A stretch of 64,000 nt of DNA from an uncultured bacterium. GTDB lineage: Bacteria > Planctomycetota > Phycisphaerae > Phycisphaerales > UBA1924. Each line of letters begins with the position of its first letter. The stretch's first letter is position 1. The notes under the pieces are model-generated. The model saw only the letters and a program-made list of their open reading frames with translations. It was not told the origin of the DNA and made no database searches. This document shows positions 36,845 through 45,784 of the stretch, in pieces. The stretch spans positions 124,001 to 188,000 of the forward strand of contig CAILKP010000093.1 of the NCBI GenBank assembly GCA_903834785.1, given 5' to 3'. The translations under genes and the position numbers were made by a program.

Positions 36845-37369
36845 TCACTTGCCGGCGCGACGTTCGGCCCGGATGCGGTGGAGCGACTTGGGCGTCACGT
36901 GGAAGGTGGCCTCGCAGCGGCCGACTTTGACTTCGCGGCCGAGGCCCTTGGTGGGCAGTTGCTGGAAGACGTCGAGTTCGATGTTGATGTTGAACTCGCG
37001 GCCGGTGGCCAGGAGGGCGTCGAGGTCCTCCTTGGGATTGATGCGGTAGATGGCGGGGCCCATGCAGGGGCGAAGGAAGCGGTAGCGGAGGTCCTTGCAG
37101 ACGACGGTGTAGTCGCCGCCGCACTTGCCGTAGATGTAGGTGCCGCCGGCGATCTCGCTGTTGGCCAGCAGGGCAGCGCCGGCCATGGCGTCATACCAGT
37201 TGCGGTTGAAGCGGCGGAAGGGCAGGACGGCCGAGAAGCTCTTGGCATCGACCTGCTTCATCTTGATGCCGCTGCGGAAGGCGTAGGGCAGCCAGATGAG
37301 CGAGCCGATGCGGTGCCAGAAGACGGAGCGGCTGGTGAGCTTGGAGATGTGGTGCTCAAGCGTGTCCAT
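36845..37369 (-). CDS. DUF4442 hotdog-fold (thioesterase-like) protein
   Basis: 174 aa from the ATG at 37369; longer versions start at GTG 37516 or TTG 37534 and add a Pro/Gly/Ala-rich, non-conserved leader. The core fits DUF4442, a PaaI/hotdog relative: RFNRNWYDAMAGAALLANSE (the usual N-x-N-x-h-x-x-G-x helix), TYIYGKCGGDYTVVCKDLRYRFLRP and a following beta sheet. Hotdog proteins hydrolyse acyl thioesters, but a catalytic Asp/Glu is not certain here. Upstream of the membrane protein gene on the same strand. Confidence 0.75.
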   Translation of the reverse strand: MDTLEHHISKLTSRSVFWHRIGSLIWLPYAFRSGIKMKQVDAKSFSAVLPFRRFNRNWYDAMAGAALLANSEIAGGTYIYGKCGGDYTVVCKDLRYRFLRPCMGPAIYRINPKEDLDALLATGREFNINIELDVFQQLPTKGLGREVKVGRCEATFHVTPKSLHRIRAERRAGK

Positions 37370-37588
37370 GAGGGAACGCTTTTGCTTTGGTGGTGGCGGG
37401 GGCAGCGTGGGGCCGGGGGTGCCGCCGGAACCGGAGCCCGCGGCGGGTGCGCTGATCGGTGCTGCACCGGAGGGGTCGGCGGCGGCGGAGGTCACGTTGG
37501 CGGCGATTGCGGACACGCGGGGGCAGTTTAGCAAGCCGGGGGAGTCCCGGCGAGGCGGGAAAGCGTCCGGGACAGAATGGGGGCCGGG

Positions 37589-39691
37589 TTATTCGGGCAT
37601 CAGCACGGCGCGGACGGGGCTGCCGTCGGCCTCGGTCAGGCGGATGGGGGCGGCCATGAGGGTGTACAGGCCGGGGGCGACATGGGAGAGGTCGAGGCCC
37701 TCGAGGATGGCGATGTTGTGTCGCAGGATGGCCCGGTGGGCCTCCATGGTCTTGCTGTCCTGCAGGTCGACGCTGGGGGTATCGATGCCGATGGTGACGA
37801 CGCCGCGGGCGGCGAGAGCGTCGACGAACTCAACTGACAGGGCGGCGAAGTCGTTGTTCCAGCGGTCGAATCCGGCGAAGGTGTTGGTGCGGAGGAGGAC
37901 GATTCGCTCCGAGGCGGTGCCGATGGCATCGAGCGCGGCCTTGCCCCCGGCGACGTTGCCGGGACGGATGCGCCCGCCGCGGGCGATGTTGATTTCCAGG
38001 ACGCGGGCCTTGCCGATGAAGTGGTGCAGGCCGAGCTGGCCGACGCCGGGTGCGGGGTGGCCGTAGTGGTTGAAGCCGTCGGCGTGGGCACCGAGGTGGA
38101 CCGTGGTGGTGATGGAGCTGAGGGTGATGTGGTCGCCCTTGGCCATGTCCATGAGGACATTGCGATGGAAGGGGGTGTCACCGGGCCAGACGTTGGTGGA
38201 GTTGTTGATGGCCGGGGAAATGTCGATCAGGCGGGAGGGGGGCTGGTCGGCGGTCTGGTCGGCCTGCCCGAGCCCGAGCAGGGGGCGGACGATGTTGAGG
38301 ACCCGCTGGTCGAAGTCGGCGGGTTCGAGCGTGCGGGCGTGCTCCAGCGGGAGCTGGGCGACGACGGCCTCGCAGATGGCATCAAGTGCGGCACCGCGGG
38401 ACTTGGCCTGGGCGTAAGGCGTGGTGGAGAAGCTGACGAGGTTGTACTGGGGCTGGCAGCGGTCGGGGAAGTGCTTGTGGAGCAGTTGCTCGATGCGCTT
38501 CTTGTGGAGGAAGGCGGGGCGACCGACCTTGTCACGCATCTCGATGAAGTTGTCCAGGGCCATATCGGCGATGGCATCGGCGTTGGGCTTGCGGAGGTGC
38601 TGGTAGCGGTCCAGCGCAGAGGCCAGGGAGGCAGCATCGGCCTCGGGGCCGCCAGCCTCGGCCAGGCAGGTGGACAGGGCCTTGCAGTCCTCAAAGGCGC
38701 AGTTCATGCCCTGGCCGTAGAACGGGACGATCGCGTGGGCGGCATCGCCCATGAGACAGGCCTTGCCTTGCATCTGCCATGGCCAGCAGCGGACGGTGAC
38801 CAGTGACCCGTTGGTATTGGCTCGGTAGTCGGCGGTGAGGGTGGGCATCATCTTCGCGGCGTCGGGGTAGTGACGGGCGAAGAAGGAGGCAACCTGCTCA
38901 TCGGTGCCGAGGTTCTCAAGGCCATGGCCGTCGGCGGATTCATCGCGGAGGGGCCAGAAGAGTGTGCAGGTGAAGCTCTTGTCGCGGTTGGGCAGGGCGA
39001 TCATCATCGCGCTGCCGCGGGGCCAGATGTGCAGTGCGTGGGGGGCCAGGGCGAAGCCATCGTGGGCGGTGGTGCTGAGGCCGAGCTCCGCGGCTGCGGG
39101 GATGTGGAGTTCCTTGTAGCCGTGCTTGAGGTAGGTCTGGCTGTACTCGAAGCGGTCGTTCTTGAGCATGCGCTGGCGGACGGCCGAGTAAGCGCCGTCG
39201 GTGGCGACGACGAGGTCCGCGGCGACGCGAACGGTTGAGCCGTCGGGCCGGGAAAAGAGTGCGGCGGGGGCCTCGAGCTCGGCATCCAGACAGGGATGGT
39301 CGAAGAACATCGTCACGTTGGGCAGTTCGGCGGCCGCGTGGATGAGGGCGAGATTCAGGCCGCCGCGGGAGACGGAGTTAATCGCGTCGTCAGGATTGCT
39401 GGAGTAGGGCTGGAAGACCAGGCCGGTGCCTGGGGCCGGCGGGTGGATCATGCGGCCACGCATGGGGATGGCCTCGGTGGTCATGATGCGTTCGGCCAGG
39501 CCAGCCGCCCGCAGAGCGTCGATGCCGCGGATGGAGAGGGCCAGATTGATTGAGCGGCCGCCGGCGTAGCCCTTTTGACGCGGATCGGCACGGCGCTCGT
39601 AGACGCTGACGCGGAAGCCCTGGCGAGCCAGAAAGACGGCGAGCAGCGAGCCGGCCAGGCCCGCACCAACGATAACGACGTGACGCTCCAT
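37589..39691 (-). CDS. Kynurenine 3-monooxygenase fused to kynurenine formamidase-like cyclase domain
   Basis: 700 aa. Residues 1-~450 are a flavin monooxygenase: GAGLAGSLLAVFLARQG (FAD), YERRADPR, GRSINLALSIRG (kynurenine 3-monooxygenase signature), and GDAAHAIVPFYGQGMNCAFED near 315-335. Residues ~487-700 form a cyclase-family (PF04199) domain of the size of KynB, starting LIDISP, with the metal motif HLGAHADGFNH near 528-538. KynB hydrolyses N-formylkynurenine to kynurenine; KMO hydroxylates kynurenine, so the fusion would join two consecutive steps in one chain. KMO enzymes often carry membrane-associating C-termini; here KynB replaces it. It is third in a leftward cluster after map and an unknown gene. 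Confidence 0.9.
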   Translation of the reverse strand: MERHVVIVGAGLAGSLLAVFLARQGFRVSVYERRADPRQKGYAGGRSINLALSIRGIDALRAAGLAERIMTTEAIPMRGRMIHPPAPGTGLVFQPYSSNPDDAINSVSRGGLNLALIHAAAELPNVTMFFDHPCLDAELEAPAALFSRPDGSTVRVAADLVVATDGAYSAVRQRMLKNDRFEYSQTYLKHGYKELHIPAAAELGLSTTAHDGFALAPHALHIWPRGSAMMIALPNRDKSFTCTLFWPLRDESADGHGLENLGTDEQVASFFARHYPDAAKMMPTLTADYRANTNGSLVTVRCWPWQMQGKACLMGDAAHAIVPFYGQGMNCAFEDCKALSTCLAEAGGPEADAASLASALDRYQHLRKPNADAIADMALDNFIEMRDKVGRPAFLHKKRIEQLLHKHFPDRCQPQYNLVSFSTTPYAQAKSRGAALDAICEAVVAQLPLEHARTLEPADFDQRVLNIVRPLLGLGQADQTADQPPSRLIDISPAINNSTNVWPGDTPFHRNVLMDMAKGDHITLSSITTTVHLGAHADGFNHYGHPAPGVGQLGLHHFIGKARVLEINIARGGRIRPGNVAGGKAALDAIGTASERIVLLRTNTFAGFDRWNNDFAALSVEFVDALAARGVVTIGIDTPSVDLQDSKTMEAHRAILRHNIAILEGLDLSHVAPGLYTLMAAPIRLTEADGSPVRAVLMPE

Positions 39692-39729
39692 AGGGCCAAG
39701 TCTTGGCAGGCCGGAGCGGGGCGGCAGGA

Positions 39730-40389
39730 TCAGGTGACCACAAATCGCGGGAGCGACGACGGGCCGGGTAGGGATGCCAGGAGGGAGGCAAGCAGGTCGG
39801 CGGGCAGCAGGCCGGAGGGGTCAGATGGTGCGGTGAGGATTAGTGGCTGGCCATCGTCGATTGCCAGGGTGCTGTGGGCCGGGGCGGAACCGGCGCGGAG
39901 GAGATTGGCCAGCACGATGCCGCCGAGGCGCGGGGCAAGAAAGTTGCCTGCGGCGGCAAGGAAGATTCGGGTGAGGTGATCAGAGGCGAACGGGAGCATC
40001 TGCTCGGTCAGCAGGGAGGCGGGGTCCAGCAGGATGCGGAAGTTCTCGCCCGGAGGTGTGATGCACCAGTTGGCGGTGATGGCCAGATCGCCGACGGCAT
40101 GGCGAGCGTGCGGGCGGAGCCAGACGGGGCGGCCTTGCATCGCGGCCAAGCGGCAGAGTTCGGCACAGTTCTCGCGGGCTCGCTGGCGGGCGGGGGGCAG
40201 CCAGGTGCGAGGGTCGATGCCGAAGGGCTCGTCGGCCAAGGTACCCGACCAGACAACGATGGGGCCTGTGGCCCCGGCGCGGGAGAGAATGGCGGCAGGA
40301 TCATCCGGCAGCAGACTGCCGTGCATGGACGGTGGCTGGGAGCCAGCGAAGGCGTGCGAGACAAAGGATGAAGAGCTGGCGTACATCAT
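39730..40389 (-). CDS. Hypothetical protein, possibly a TIM-barrel sugar-isomerase relative
   Basis: 219 aa from ATG 40389; frames upstream overlap map and look unreal. No firm family. DPRTWLPPARQRARENCAELCRLA, VWLRPHARHAVGDLAITANW and FRILLDPASLLTEQMLPFASDHLTRI are weakly reminiscent of xylose-isomerase-like barrels, but metal ligands are not convincingly present, so it may be a degenerate member. It starts 10 bp after map and ends 38 bp before the KMO-KynB gene, implying one transcript. Confidence 0.6.
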   Translation of the reverse strand: MMYASSSSFVSHAFAGSQPPSMHGSLLPDDPAAILSRAGATGPIVVWSGTLADEPFGIDPRTWLPPARQRARENCAELCRLAAMQGRPVWLRPHARHAVGDLAITANWCITPPGENFRILLDPASLLTEQMLPFASDHLTRIFLAAAGNFLAPRLGGIVLANLLRAGSAPAHSTLAIDDGQPLILTAPSDPSGLLPADLLASLLASLPGPSSLPRFVVT

Positions 40390-40399
40390 GCAGTCTTGC

Positions 40400-41239
40400 T
40401 TACACGCGGGTAATGACGTCGGGGAGCTCGTCCATGCCCTCGGACAGCACACGGTTGCCGTTGTCGGTGATGAGCACATCGTGCTCGTGGTGGGCGGTCA
40501 TGGAGCCATCGGCACTGAAGACGGGCCAGCCGCGGCCATCGGGCTTGGTGTGCCCCGTGCCGATGGCGACCATGGGCTCAACGGCCAGGAACATGCCGGG
40601 CTTGCACTTGGTCTTGCCGTCGGCCCACTCGTTGCCGGGCTCGGAGACGGTGTTGGAGACGAAGGGACCATCGTGGAGTTCGCGGCCGTAGCCGTGGCCG
40701 CCGAGGCCGCGGACGAGGTGGAGGCGGTTTTCAATCTCGACGTGGCCCTGGACGGCCTTGGCGAACTCCTCGAGCTTGAGGCCGGGCTGCAGCTTGGCGA
40801 TGCCACGGCGGAGGGATTCTTTGCTCACATCCATGAGGCGGCGGACCTGGGGTGTGGGCTCGCCGATGGAGTAGGTCCAGCCGACATCGCCGATGAAGCC
40901 ATGGTACTTGGCACCGATGTCAATTTTCAGGAGATCGCCGGCCTTGAGCGGGCGGTCGAGATACGCGGCGGTGCCGTGAACGACGCAGTCGTTGACCGAG
41001 AGGCAGGCGTGACTGGGGAACGGCGGCTTCTCGCGGAACGGCTTGTAGCCCTTGAACGCCGATTTGGCACCCAGGTCGTCGAGGATGCGTGCGATCTGGT
41101 TATCGACCTGCGGCAGCGTTACGCCGGCGTGGAGCCAGGCGACGATGCGGCGGTGGGTCTCGACGACCAGTTGGGCGGCGTCGTAGCCCTTGGCGGCCTC
41201 GGCCTGGAGAAAAGATGACGAGAGAACTTGGCTGAACAT
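40400..41239 (-). CDS. map: Methionine aminopeptidase, type I
   Basis: 279 aa. Removes the N-terminal methionine from new proteins. The five metal ligands are present: D107 (KIDIGAK), D118 (IGDVGWT), H182 (GLGGHGYG), E221 (VEPMV) and E252 (HHEHDVLIT). The substrate-side H89 is in NDCVVHGT. The length matches type I enzymes with a short N-terminal extension and no insert. The start is the ATG at 41239. First gene of a leftward three-gene cluster with an unknown protein and the KMO-KynB fusion; map is commonly elsewhere, so the association is unusual. Confidence 0.95.
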   Translation of the reverse strand: MFSQVLSSSFLQAEAAKGYDAAQLVVETHRRIVAWLHAGVTLPQVDNQIARILDDLGAKSAFKGYKPFREKPPFPSHACLSVNDCVVHGTAAYLDRPLKAGDLLKIDIGAKYHGFIGDVGWTYSIGEPTPQVRRLMDVSKESLRRGIAKLQPGLKLEEFAKAVQGHVEIENRLHLVRGLGGHGYGRELHDGPFVSNTVSEPGNEWADGKTKCKPGMFLAVEPMVAIGTGHTKPDGRGWPVFSADGSMTAHHEHDVLITDNGNRVLSEGMDELPDVITRV

Positions 41240-41435
41240 TCGGGGGGAAGTCTAGCAGGTTTGGGGCGTGGCCCTGAGGGGTTGAAACCGCCCGGAGAAG
41301 GGGGTAGGCGGGCGACTGAAGGCGAGAAATCGCGGTGGAACGGCTGCGTCGCGGATGGAGGAGGACAATGATGCGGAATGCCGCGGGGTTGCCCGGCGGT
41401 TTGCTGGAACACGCGTGATTGGAAGGAACCGGAAC

Positions 41436-42125
41436 ATGAAAGCGACATCGATTCGTCAGGCCGCCTCGCTCGCACTGATCGCCGGCCTGGGCCTTGCCAG
41501 CGGTTGCAGCGGGACGCAGGGTGCCGCGGGCGGCGGTGAGAGCGCTGCCAGCAAGGCACTTGTGCTACCGGCCTCGGCCACTCCGAGCCCGGCACTGGCA
41601 CCTCTGGGCTTCATGACGGGGCGATGGATTGGCGTCAACCCGAATAAGAGTGTCAATGAAGAGCACTGGACGAGCCCGATGGGCAACGCGATGCTCGCGC
41701 TGTTCCGGCAGGTGCGGCGGGACGGCAAGCCCGCGCTGGTTGAGATCTCGATGATTACCGCGGATGCCGACGGCGTCACGCTGAAGCTGCGGCACCTGCA
41801 CGGCGGGCTTGAGGTTCCGGCCAACCGGGCGGAGCTGTCGGTGTTCAAGCTCAAGAGTGCGGCGGGCAACCGGGCCGAGTTTGTGGGCACCGGCAAGGCC
41901 GAGCAGGTGACAAGTGTGGTGTACCGCCTGGTCGGGCCCGACGAACTGGCCGTGGATGTGAGCTTTGCTCCTGACAGCAAGGAGAAGGGCTTTACCAGTA
42001 ACTACACCCGTGAGGGCAAGCTGAGCTTTGCCCCGCCGGAGCCGCCGAAGGCTGCTGAGACGAAGCTGGCCAAGCCGGCGGCCGCAGGGTCGGCTGGCGA
42101 GGCACCCAAGCCAGCGGCGAAGTGA
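41436..42125 (+). CDS. Lipoprotein with DUF6265 domain
   Basis: 229 aa from the ATG at 41436, with GGAAGGAA upstream. A lipoprotein signal peptide ends in LASGC with the lipidated C24. The body matches the DUF6265 pattern: LGFMTGRWIGV, EEHWTSPMGNAMLALFRQV, and a following beta-rich region, probably lipocalin-like. The C-terminal ~35 residues are Ala/Pro/Lys-rich and probably disordered. It is anchored to a membrane facing the periplasm; the function is unknown. The tRNA-Thr gene on the opposite strand follows 35 bp downstream. Confidence 0.83.
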   Translation: MKATSIRQAASLALIAGLGLASGCSGTQGAAGGGESAASKALVLPASATPSPALAPLGFMTGRWIGVNPNKSVNEEHWTSPMGNAMLALFRQVRRDGKPALVEISMITADADGVTLKLRHLHGGLEVPANRAELSVFKLKSAAGNRAEFVGTGKAEQVTSVVYRLVGPDELAVDVSFAPDSKEKGFTSNYTREGKLSFAPPEPPKAAETKLAKPAAAGSAGEAPKPAAK

Positions 42126-42159
42126 GGCCGGGGCGGCGGAACGCCAAGAGACGCAGGAA

Positions 42160-42232
42160 AGCCGGCGACCGGACTTGAACCGGTGACCTGCAGTTTACAA
42201 AACTGCTGCTCTACCAGCTGAGCTAAGCCGGC
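42160..42232 (-). tRNA. tRNA-Thr (anticodon TGT)
   Basis: Reads on the minus strand from GCCGGCTTAGCTCAG to the GGC end. The D-arm, an anticodon stem GCAGT/ACTGC with loop TTTGTAA (anticodon TGT, Thr) and a T-arm ACCGG/CCGGT with loop TTCAAGT all fold. Length 73 nt including the discriminator T; CCA is not encoded. Base pair 7-66 is U-C, a mismatch in the acceptor stem. A TAAACT hexamer lies about 20 bases before the 5' end. Confidence 0.93.
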
Positions 42233-42391
42233 GGGGGTAGATCTGGCGGAGTTTATGCCGGTGGGGCGGGCGGGGAGGGTGTGGGTGAGCGGCGGCAGCG
42301 GGGGAAGCTGTTGGGCTGGAAGCTGGCAGGGGGCGAAGGAGGGGGTCACGGGGCGGGACTGGACCCGACTGGGCACCTATCATCCGAATCC

Positions 42392-42967
42392 ATGAGCCCA
42401 AACGAATCCACCGCGTCCGGACCGTCCCTTGATCACCCCGCCTTCAAGCTGATCAAGGGCCAGTTTCCGGGTAAGAAGTTCAAGGGTACGGAGTTCCGCG
42501 GCTGCTCGACGCTGATCGTTGAGAAGGCGGACCTGCACGGCGTGCTGGCTTTCCTGAAGTCTGACCCGCGGGCGGATTTCAACTTCCTGGTTGACATCGC
42601 CTACGCCGATTATCTGAACTACCCGTCGCCGACGATTGGCCGGTTCGCGCTGATTTATTGCCTCATGAACCACAGCCGCGATGAGCGGTTCTACGTCAAG
42701 GTGTTCATGGACGCCTCGCTGCCGACCGAGGGCATCGTGGACGATCCGGCGCTGCACGTGCCGACGGTCACGGATCTGTGGCCCGGGGCCGAGTGGATGG
42801 AGCGCGAGGCGTTTGACATGGTGGGGATCCGTTTCGACGGTCACCCGGACCTTCGTCGAATCCTGACCTGGGAGAGCTACCCGGCCCACCCGCTGCGGAA
42901 GGACTATCCGCTTCGTGGCCGCGGCGAGCGGGACATGTACAAGGTGCTGGACCGCACGAGCGCGTGA
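42392..42967 (+). CDS. nuoC: NADH-quinone oxidoreductase subunit C
   Basis: 191 aa from the ATG at 42392. Peripheral-arm subunit (30-kDa) of complex I. Signatures are ADFNFLVDIAYADY, the hallmark WMEREAFDMVGIRFDGHPDLRRIL, and PAHPLRKDYPL at the C-terminus. It is normally encoded between nuoB and nuoD; here neither is adjacent (upstream is a tRNA gene, downstream a phosphoesterase), so the gene is an orphan, either a dispersed subunit of the main complex or a separate copy. The Ser/Thr-rich first 15 residues are not conserved. Confidence 0.93.
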   Translation: MSPNESTASGPSLDHPAFKLIKGQFPGKKFKGTEFRGCSTLIVEKADLHGVLAFLKSDPRADFNFLVDIAYADYLNYPSPTIGRFALIYCLMNHSRDERFYVKVFMDASLPTEGIVDDPALHVPTVTDLWPGAEWMEREAFDMVGIRFDGHPDLRRILTWESYPAHPLRKDYPLRGRGERDMYKVLDRTSA

Positions 42968-43241
42968 GTTTGGGGCGACTCGTACGCCCGGCTAGGGCAA
43001 GGTCCAAGTTGAGAGTCCCCGACAGGTGCTGCACCTCCGGACAGCCAGGTCAAGTTGTAGCCGCGTGGTCTGATCAACTCCCCTGAACAAGGGCGGGGCG
43101 GATGTCGTACCCGGATTCTGCCGATGTGCCGGATCGGTGCGATGGAGGCATCTGGCCACGCACGGGCATCGGTTGGCTCTCGGCAACGGGTCGAGACATC
43201 CTCTGACGCGGTGGCGGCAAGACAGGATCGGATCACGCAGC

Positions 43242-44519
43242 ATGGTGTTTTGGCTCATTTTTCTGAGTGTTCCGAGCGCGACCGTGGCCTGGTGGGTGCT
43301 GACGCACCGTGCCGTGGGGCGGCTGCCGCTTGCCGCGGGCCGGCGACTTGCAACGCGGGCGGCGCTGGGGGCTTTCTTTTTCTCGGTCCTGAGTGTCTTT
43401 GTGTGGATCATGGTTGAGCGGCTGGCGGATGCCGCCCCACCGCCGACGTGGGCCCGGACGTGGACGTTCGTGTGGTTCATCGCGGCCCTGCCGGCCTCGC
43501 TGGCGATCTGGCTGGTGACAGCGATCACGTTTCGCGCGTGGCGGAAGCCGGCGGCGATGGGGCCCCCCGGGCCGGCTGCTGGTTCTGTTGCCGCTGCCGC
43601 TGGACCACCGGCTGAACTCTCTCGTCGGGACTTTCTGACGCTGACAGCTGTTGCCGCACCGCCGCTGCTGACGGCGGGTTTCTCGATCAAAGCGCACGTG
43701 GAGCACGGGACGTTCCAGACGCGGGAACATCTGGTCCGGGTTGATGGCCTGCCGCGGGAACTTGAAGGGGTGACGATTGCCCATGTCAGCGACATTCACA
43801 TCGGCCGTTACACCGATGCGCCGCTGCTCAGAAAAATTGTTGAGCAGACCAACAACCTGCGGTGCGACCTGATTGCGCTGACCGGCGACCTGATTGATTT
43901 TGATATCGATGAACTGCCGACCTGCGTCGACATGCTCAGGCGGTTTGACGCACCCAGCGGGGTGGTGATCTGCGAGGGCAACCACGATCTGTTTCAGGAT
44001 CCTGGGGCGTTTCGGTACGGGCTCAAGACTGCGGGTTTGAATCTACTGCTCAATGAGTCGATCACGCACCGGATCCGCGGCGTGGAGTGCGAGGTTTCCG
44101 GGCTGCAGTGGGGGCTGCCGGGCAAGCAGATGCGGGCGGCAGGGCTGAAGGAGAACTTCGGACACCTGCAGGCGCTGCTTGGTGGAAATGACGGGACCAA
44201 GCCCGCTGGGGCGATCGCGGACTCGCGGCGGGCACCGTTCCGACTGCATCTTGCGCACCATCCGCACGCTTTCGAACTCGCGGGCCAGAACGGTGTGGAT
44301 CTGACCCTTGCCGGGCACACGCACGGCGGTCAGTTGATGCTGGCCGATGGGATCGGGCCGGCGAGCTTTGTCTACAAGTATCTGTCGGGGCTGTACTCGG
44401 AGCAGAATGCTGCCGGGCGGCGGGTCTCGTGCGTGGTCAGCAACGGCACAGGCAACTGGTTCCCGCTGCGGCTGGGGGCCCCGGCGGAAATTTCGAAGAT
44501 CACGCTGGTGCGGGCGTAA
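43242..44519 (+). CDS. Membrane-anchored metallophosphoesterase
   Basis: 425 aa from ATG 43242. About three to four N-terminal transmembrane segments lie within residues 1-110, then an SRRDFLTLTAVAAPPLL segment. The calcineurin-like phosphoesterase domain follows with the classic blocks AHVSDIHIGR, TGDLID, GNHDLF, HHPHAF and AGHTHGGQ, which bind two metals. Such YkuE/YaeI-like proteins hydrolyse phosphodiesters or lipid pyrophosphates such as UDP-diacylglucosamine; the substrate here is not determined. The active site is expected on the cytoplasmic or periplasmic face depending on topology. Upstream 274 bp hold no gene. Confidence 0.9.
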   Translation: MVFWLIFLSVPSATVAWWVLTHRAVGRLPLAAGRRLATRAALGAFFFSVLSVFVWIMVERLADAAPPPTWARTWTFVWFIAALPASLAIWLVTAITFRAWRKPAAMGPPGPAAGSVAAAAGPPAELSRRDFLTLTAVAAPPLLTAGFSIKAHVEHGTFQTREHLVRVDGLPRELEGVTIAHVSDIHIGRYTDAPLLRKIVEQTNNLRCDLIALTGDLIDFDIDELPTCVDMLRRFDAPSGVVICEGNHDLFQDPGAFRYGLKTAGLNLLLNESITHRIRGVECEVSGLQWGLPGKQMRAAGLKENFGHLQALLGGNDGTKPAGAIADSRRAPFRLHLAHHPHAFELAGQNGVDLTLAGHTHGGQLMLADGIGPASFVYKYLSGLYSEQNAAGRRVSCVVSNGTGNWFPLRLGAPAEISKITLVRA

Positions 44520-44557
44520 CCCGGACCAGGGCCGTTGCGGTGCTGCGACCGGTCGTC

Positions 44558-45712
44558 TTAGCCCCCGGTGGCCGGTGGCAGGCGGCGTGCCTCGAAGAGA
44601 GCGAGGATGAGCAGGACGAGCAAGGTCTGCCCGCCGACCATGACAGCCTGCCACGGTTCAAGAGAGCCCAGTGCCACGCCGCCGATGGAGGTGATCGCGG
44701 TAAGACCGTAGATGACCAGGACGGCGTCACGACGCGACAGGCCAAGCCGATGGAGGCGGTGGGAGAGGTGATTGAGATCACCGACGAACGGTGAGCGGCC
44801 GGCGCGGAGGCGGATGATGCAGACGCTGGTGAAGTCGTAGAGTGGCACCGCGAGCACGAGCAGGGGCATCAGGACGCCGTACCAGTTGTTGGTGATCGGA
44901 GCCCCGGCGGCGGATGGGGGAATGAAGGTTGTGCGGACGGTCAGGAAGGCGAGGGTGAAGCCAACGACGAGGGAGCCGCCATCGCCCATGAAGATGCTGG
45001 CGCGGGAGTCGGGGCCTGCCAGGCGGCTGGGGAAGTTGAGCGTGAGGAATCCGACGCACGCGCCGACAAGCAGGGCGAGTGCCGCGGCGATGAACCACTG
45101 CTGGTGCACGAGGGCGGCGGCCAGGAAGAACGAGCCGGCGATGGCGGCAACGCCACCGGTCAGGCCATCCATGTTGTCCATGAAGTTCATGGCGTTGCTG
45201 ATGATGGTGACCCAGAGCACGGTGACCAGGATCGAGAGCCACGGGCCGCCGACGTAGGAATCGGCCATGGTCAGCAAGCGGGAATCGGTGGTGAACACCA
45301 GCGTCCCGGCGGCCCCGAGCATGATCGCCAGTTTGAGCATCGGACCCAGCGGGCGGCGGTCGTCCACCAAGCCAAGCAGGTGCATCACCGTGAGGGTGGC
45401 TAAGAACCAGAGGACGCCGGACGAACTGTCCTGCAGGCCGGGCAGGTGGGGACGGATCGCCGGGGCCAGAGAAATGAGCAGGTCGGGCAGCAGTCGGACG
45501 GCCAGCACACCGGCGAGGAGGGGCAGGGCGATAGACAGGAAGATCGCCACGCCGCCGGTGTTGGGGACCTTGCGGGTGGGGGCTTTGATCTGGCCTGGCA
45601 GCGGGGCGGTGTCATCAGCGCCGGCACGATGGCCGATCCAGCGCATGAACCACGTGAGCGGGACGCTCAGCAGCAGGGCGGCGAGGCACAGCGTGGCAAC
45701 GACAAGGCCCAT
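44558..45712 (-). CDS. WecA/MraY-family polyprenyl-phosphate sugar-1-phosphate transferase
   Basis: 384-aa integral membrane protein with about eleven hydrophobic segments. It transfers a sugar-1-phosphate, probably GlcNAc-1-P, to undecaprenyl phosphate on the inner face of the cytoplasmic membrane. Family blocks are PNTGGVAIFLSI, LGLVDDRRPL (aspartate-rich), NAMNFMDNMDGLTGG, IFMGDGGSLVVGF, and the cytoplasmic GDLNHLSHRLHRLGLSR replacing the usual HxHH. More like WecA/TagO/WbcO than MraY because the DNMDGL and cytoplasmic-loop motifs match that branch. It would start a cell-surface polysaccharide. It is convergent with the phosphoesterase gene. Confidence 0.9.
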   Translation of the reverse strand: MGLVVATLCLAALLLSVPLTWFMRWIGHRAGADDTAPLPGQIKAPTRKVPNTGGVAIFLSIALPLLAGVLAVRLLPDLLISLAPAIRPHLPGLQDSSSGVLWFLATLTVMHLLGLVDDRRPLGPMLKLAIMLGAAGTLVFTTDSRLLTMADSYVGGPWLSILVTVLWVTIISNAMNFMDNMDGLTGGVAAIAGSFFLAAALVHQQWFIAAALALLVGACVGFLTLNFPSRLAGPDSRASIFMGDGGSLVVGFTLAFLTVRTTFIPPSAAGAPITNNWYGVLMPLLVLAVPLYDFTSVCIIRLRAGRSPFVGDLNHLSHRLHRLGLSRRDAVLVIYGLTAITSIGGVALGSLEPWQAVMVGGQTLLVLLILALFEARRLPPATGG

Positions 45713-45784
45713 GGTGGGGCGAGCGTAGAGCCGCGGCGGGGCTTGGGGCGGCGAGCAAAGCGGGGGGCTAACGACAGGACGCGG

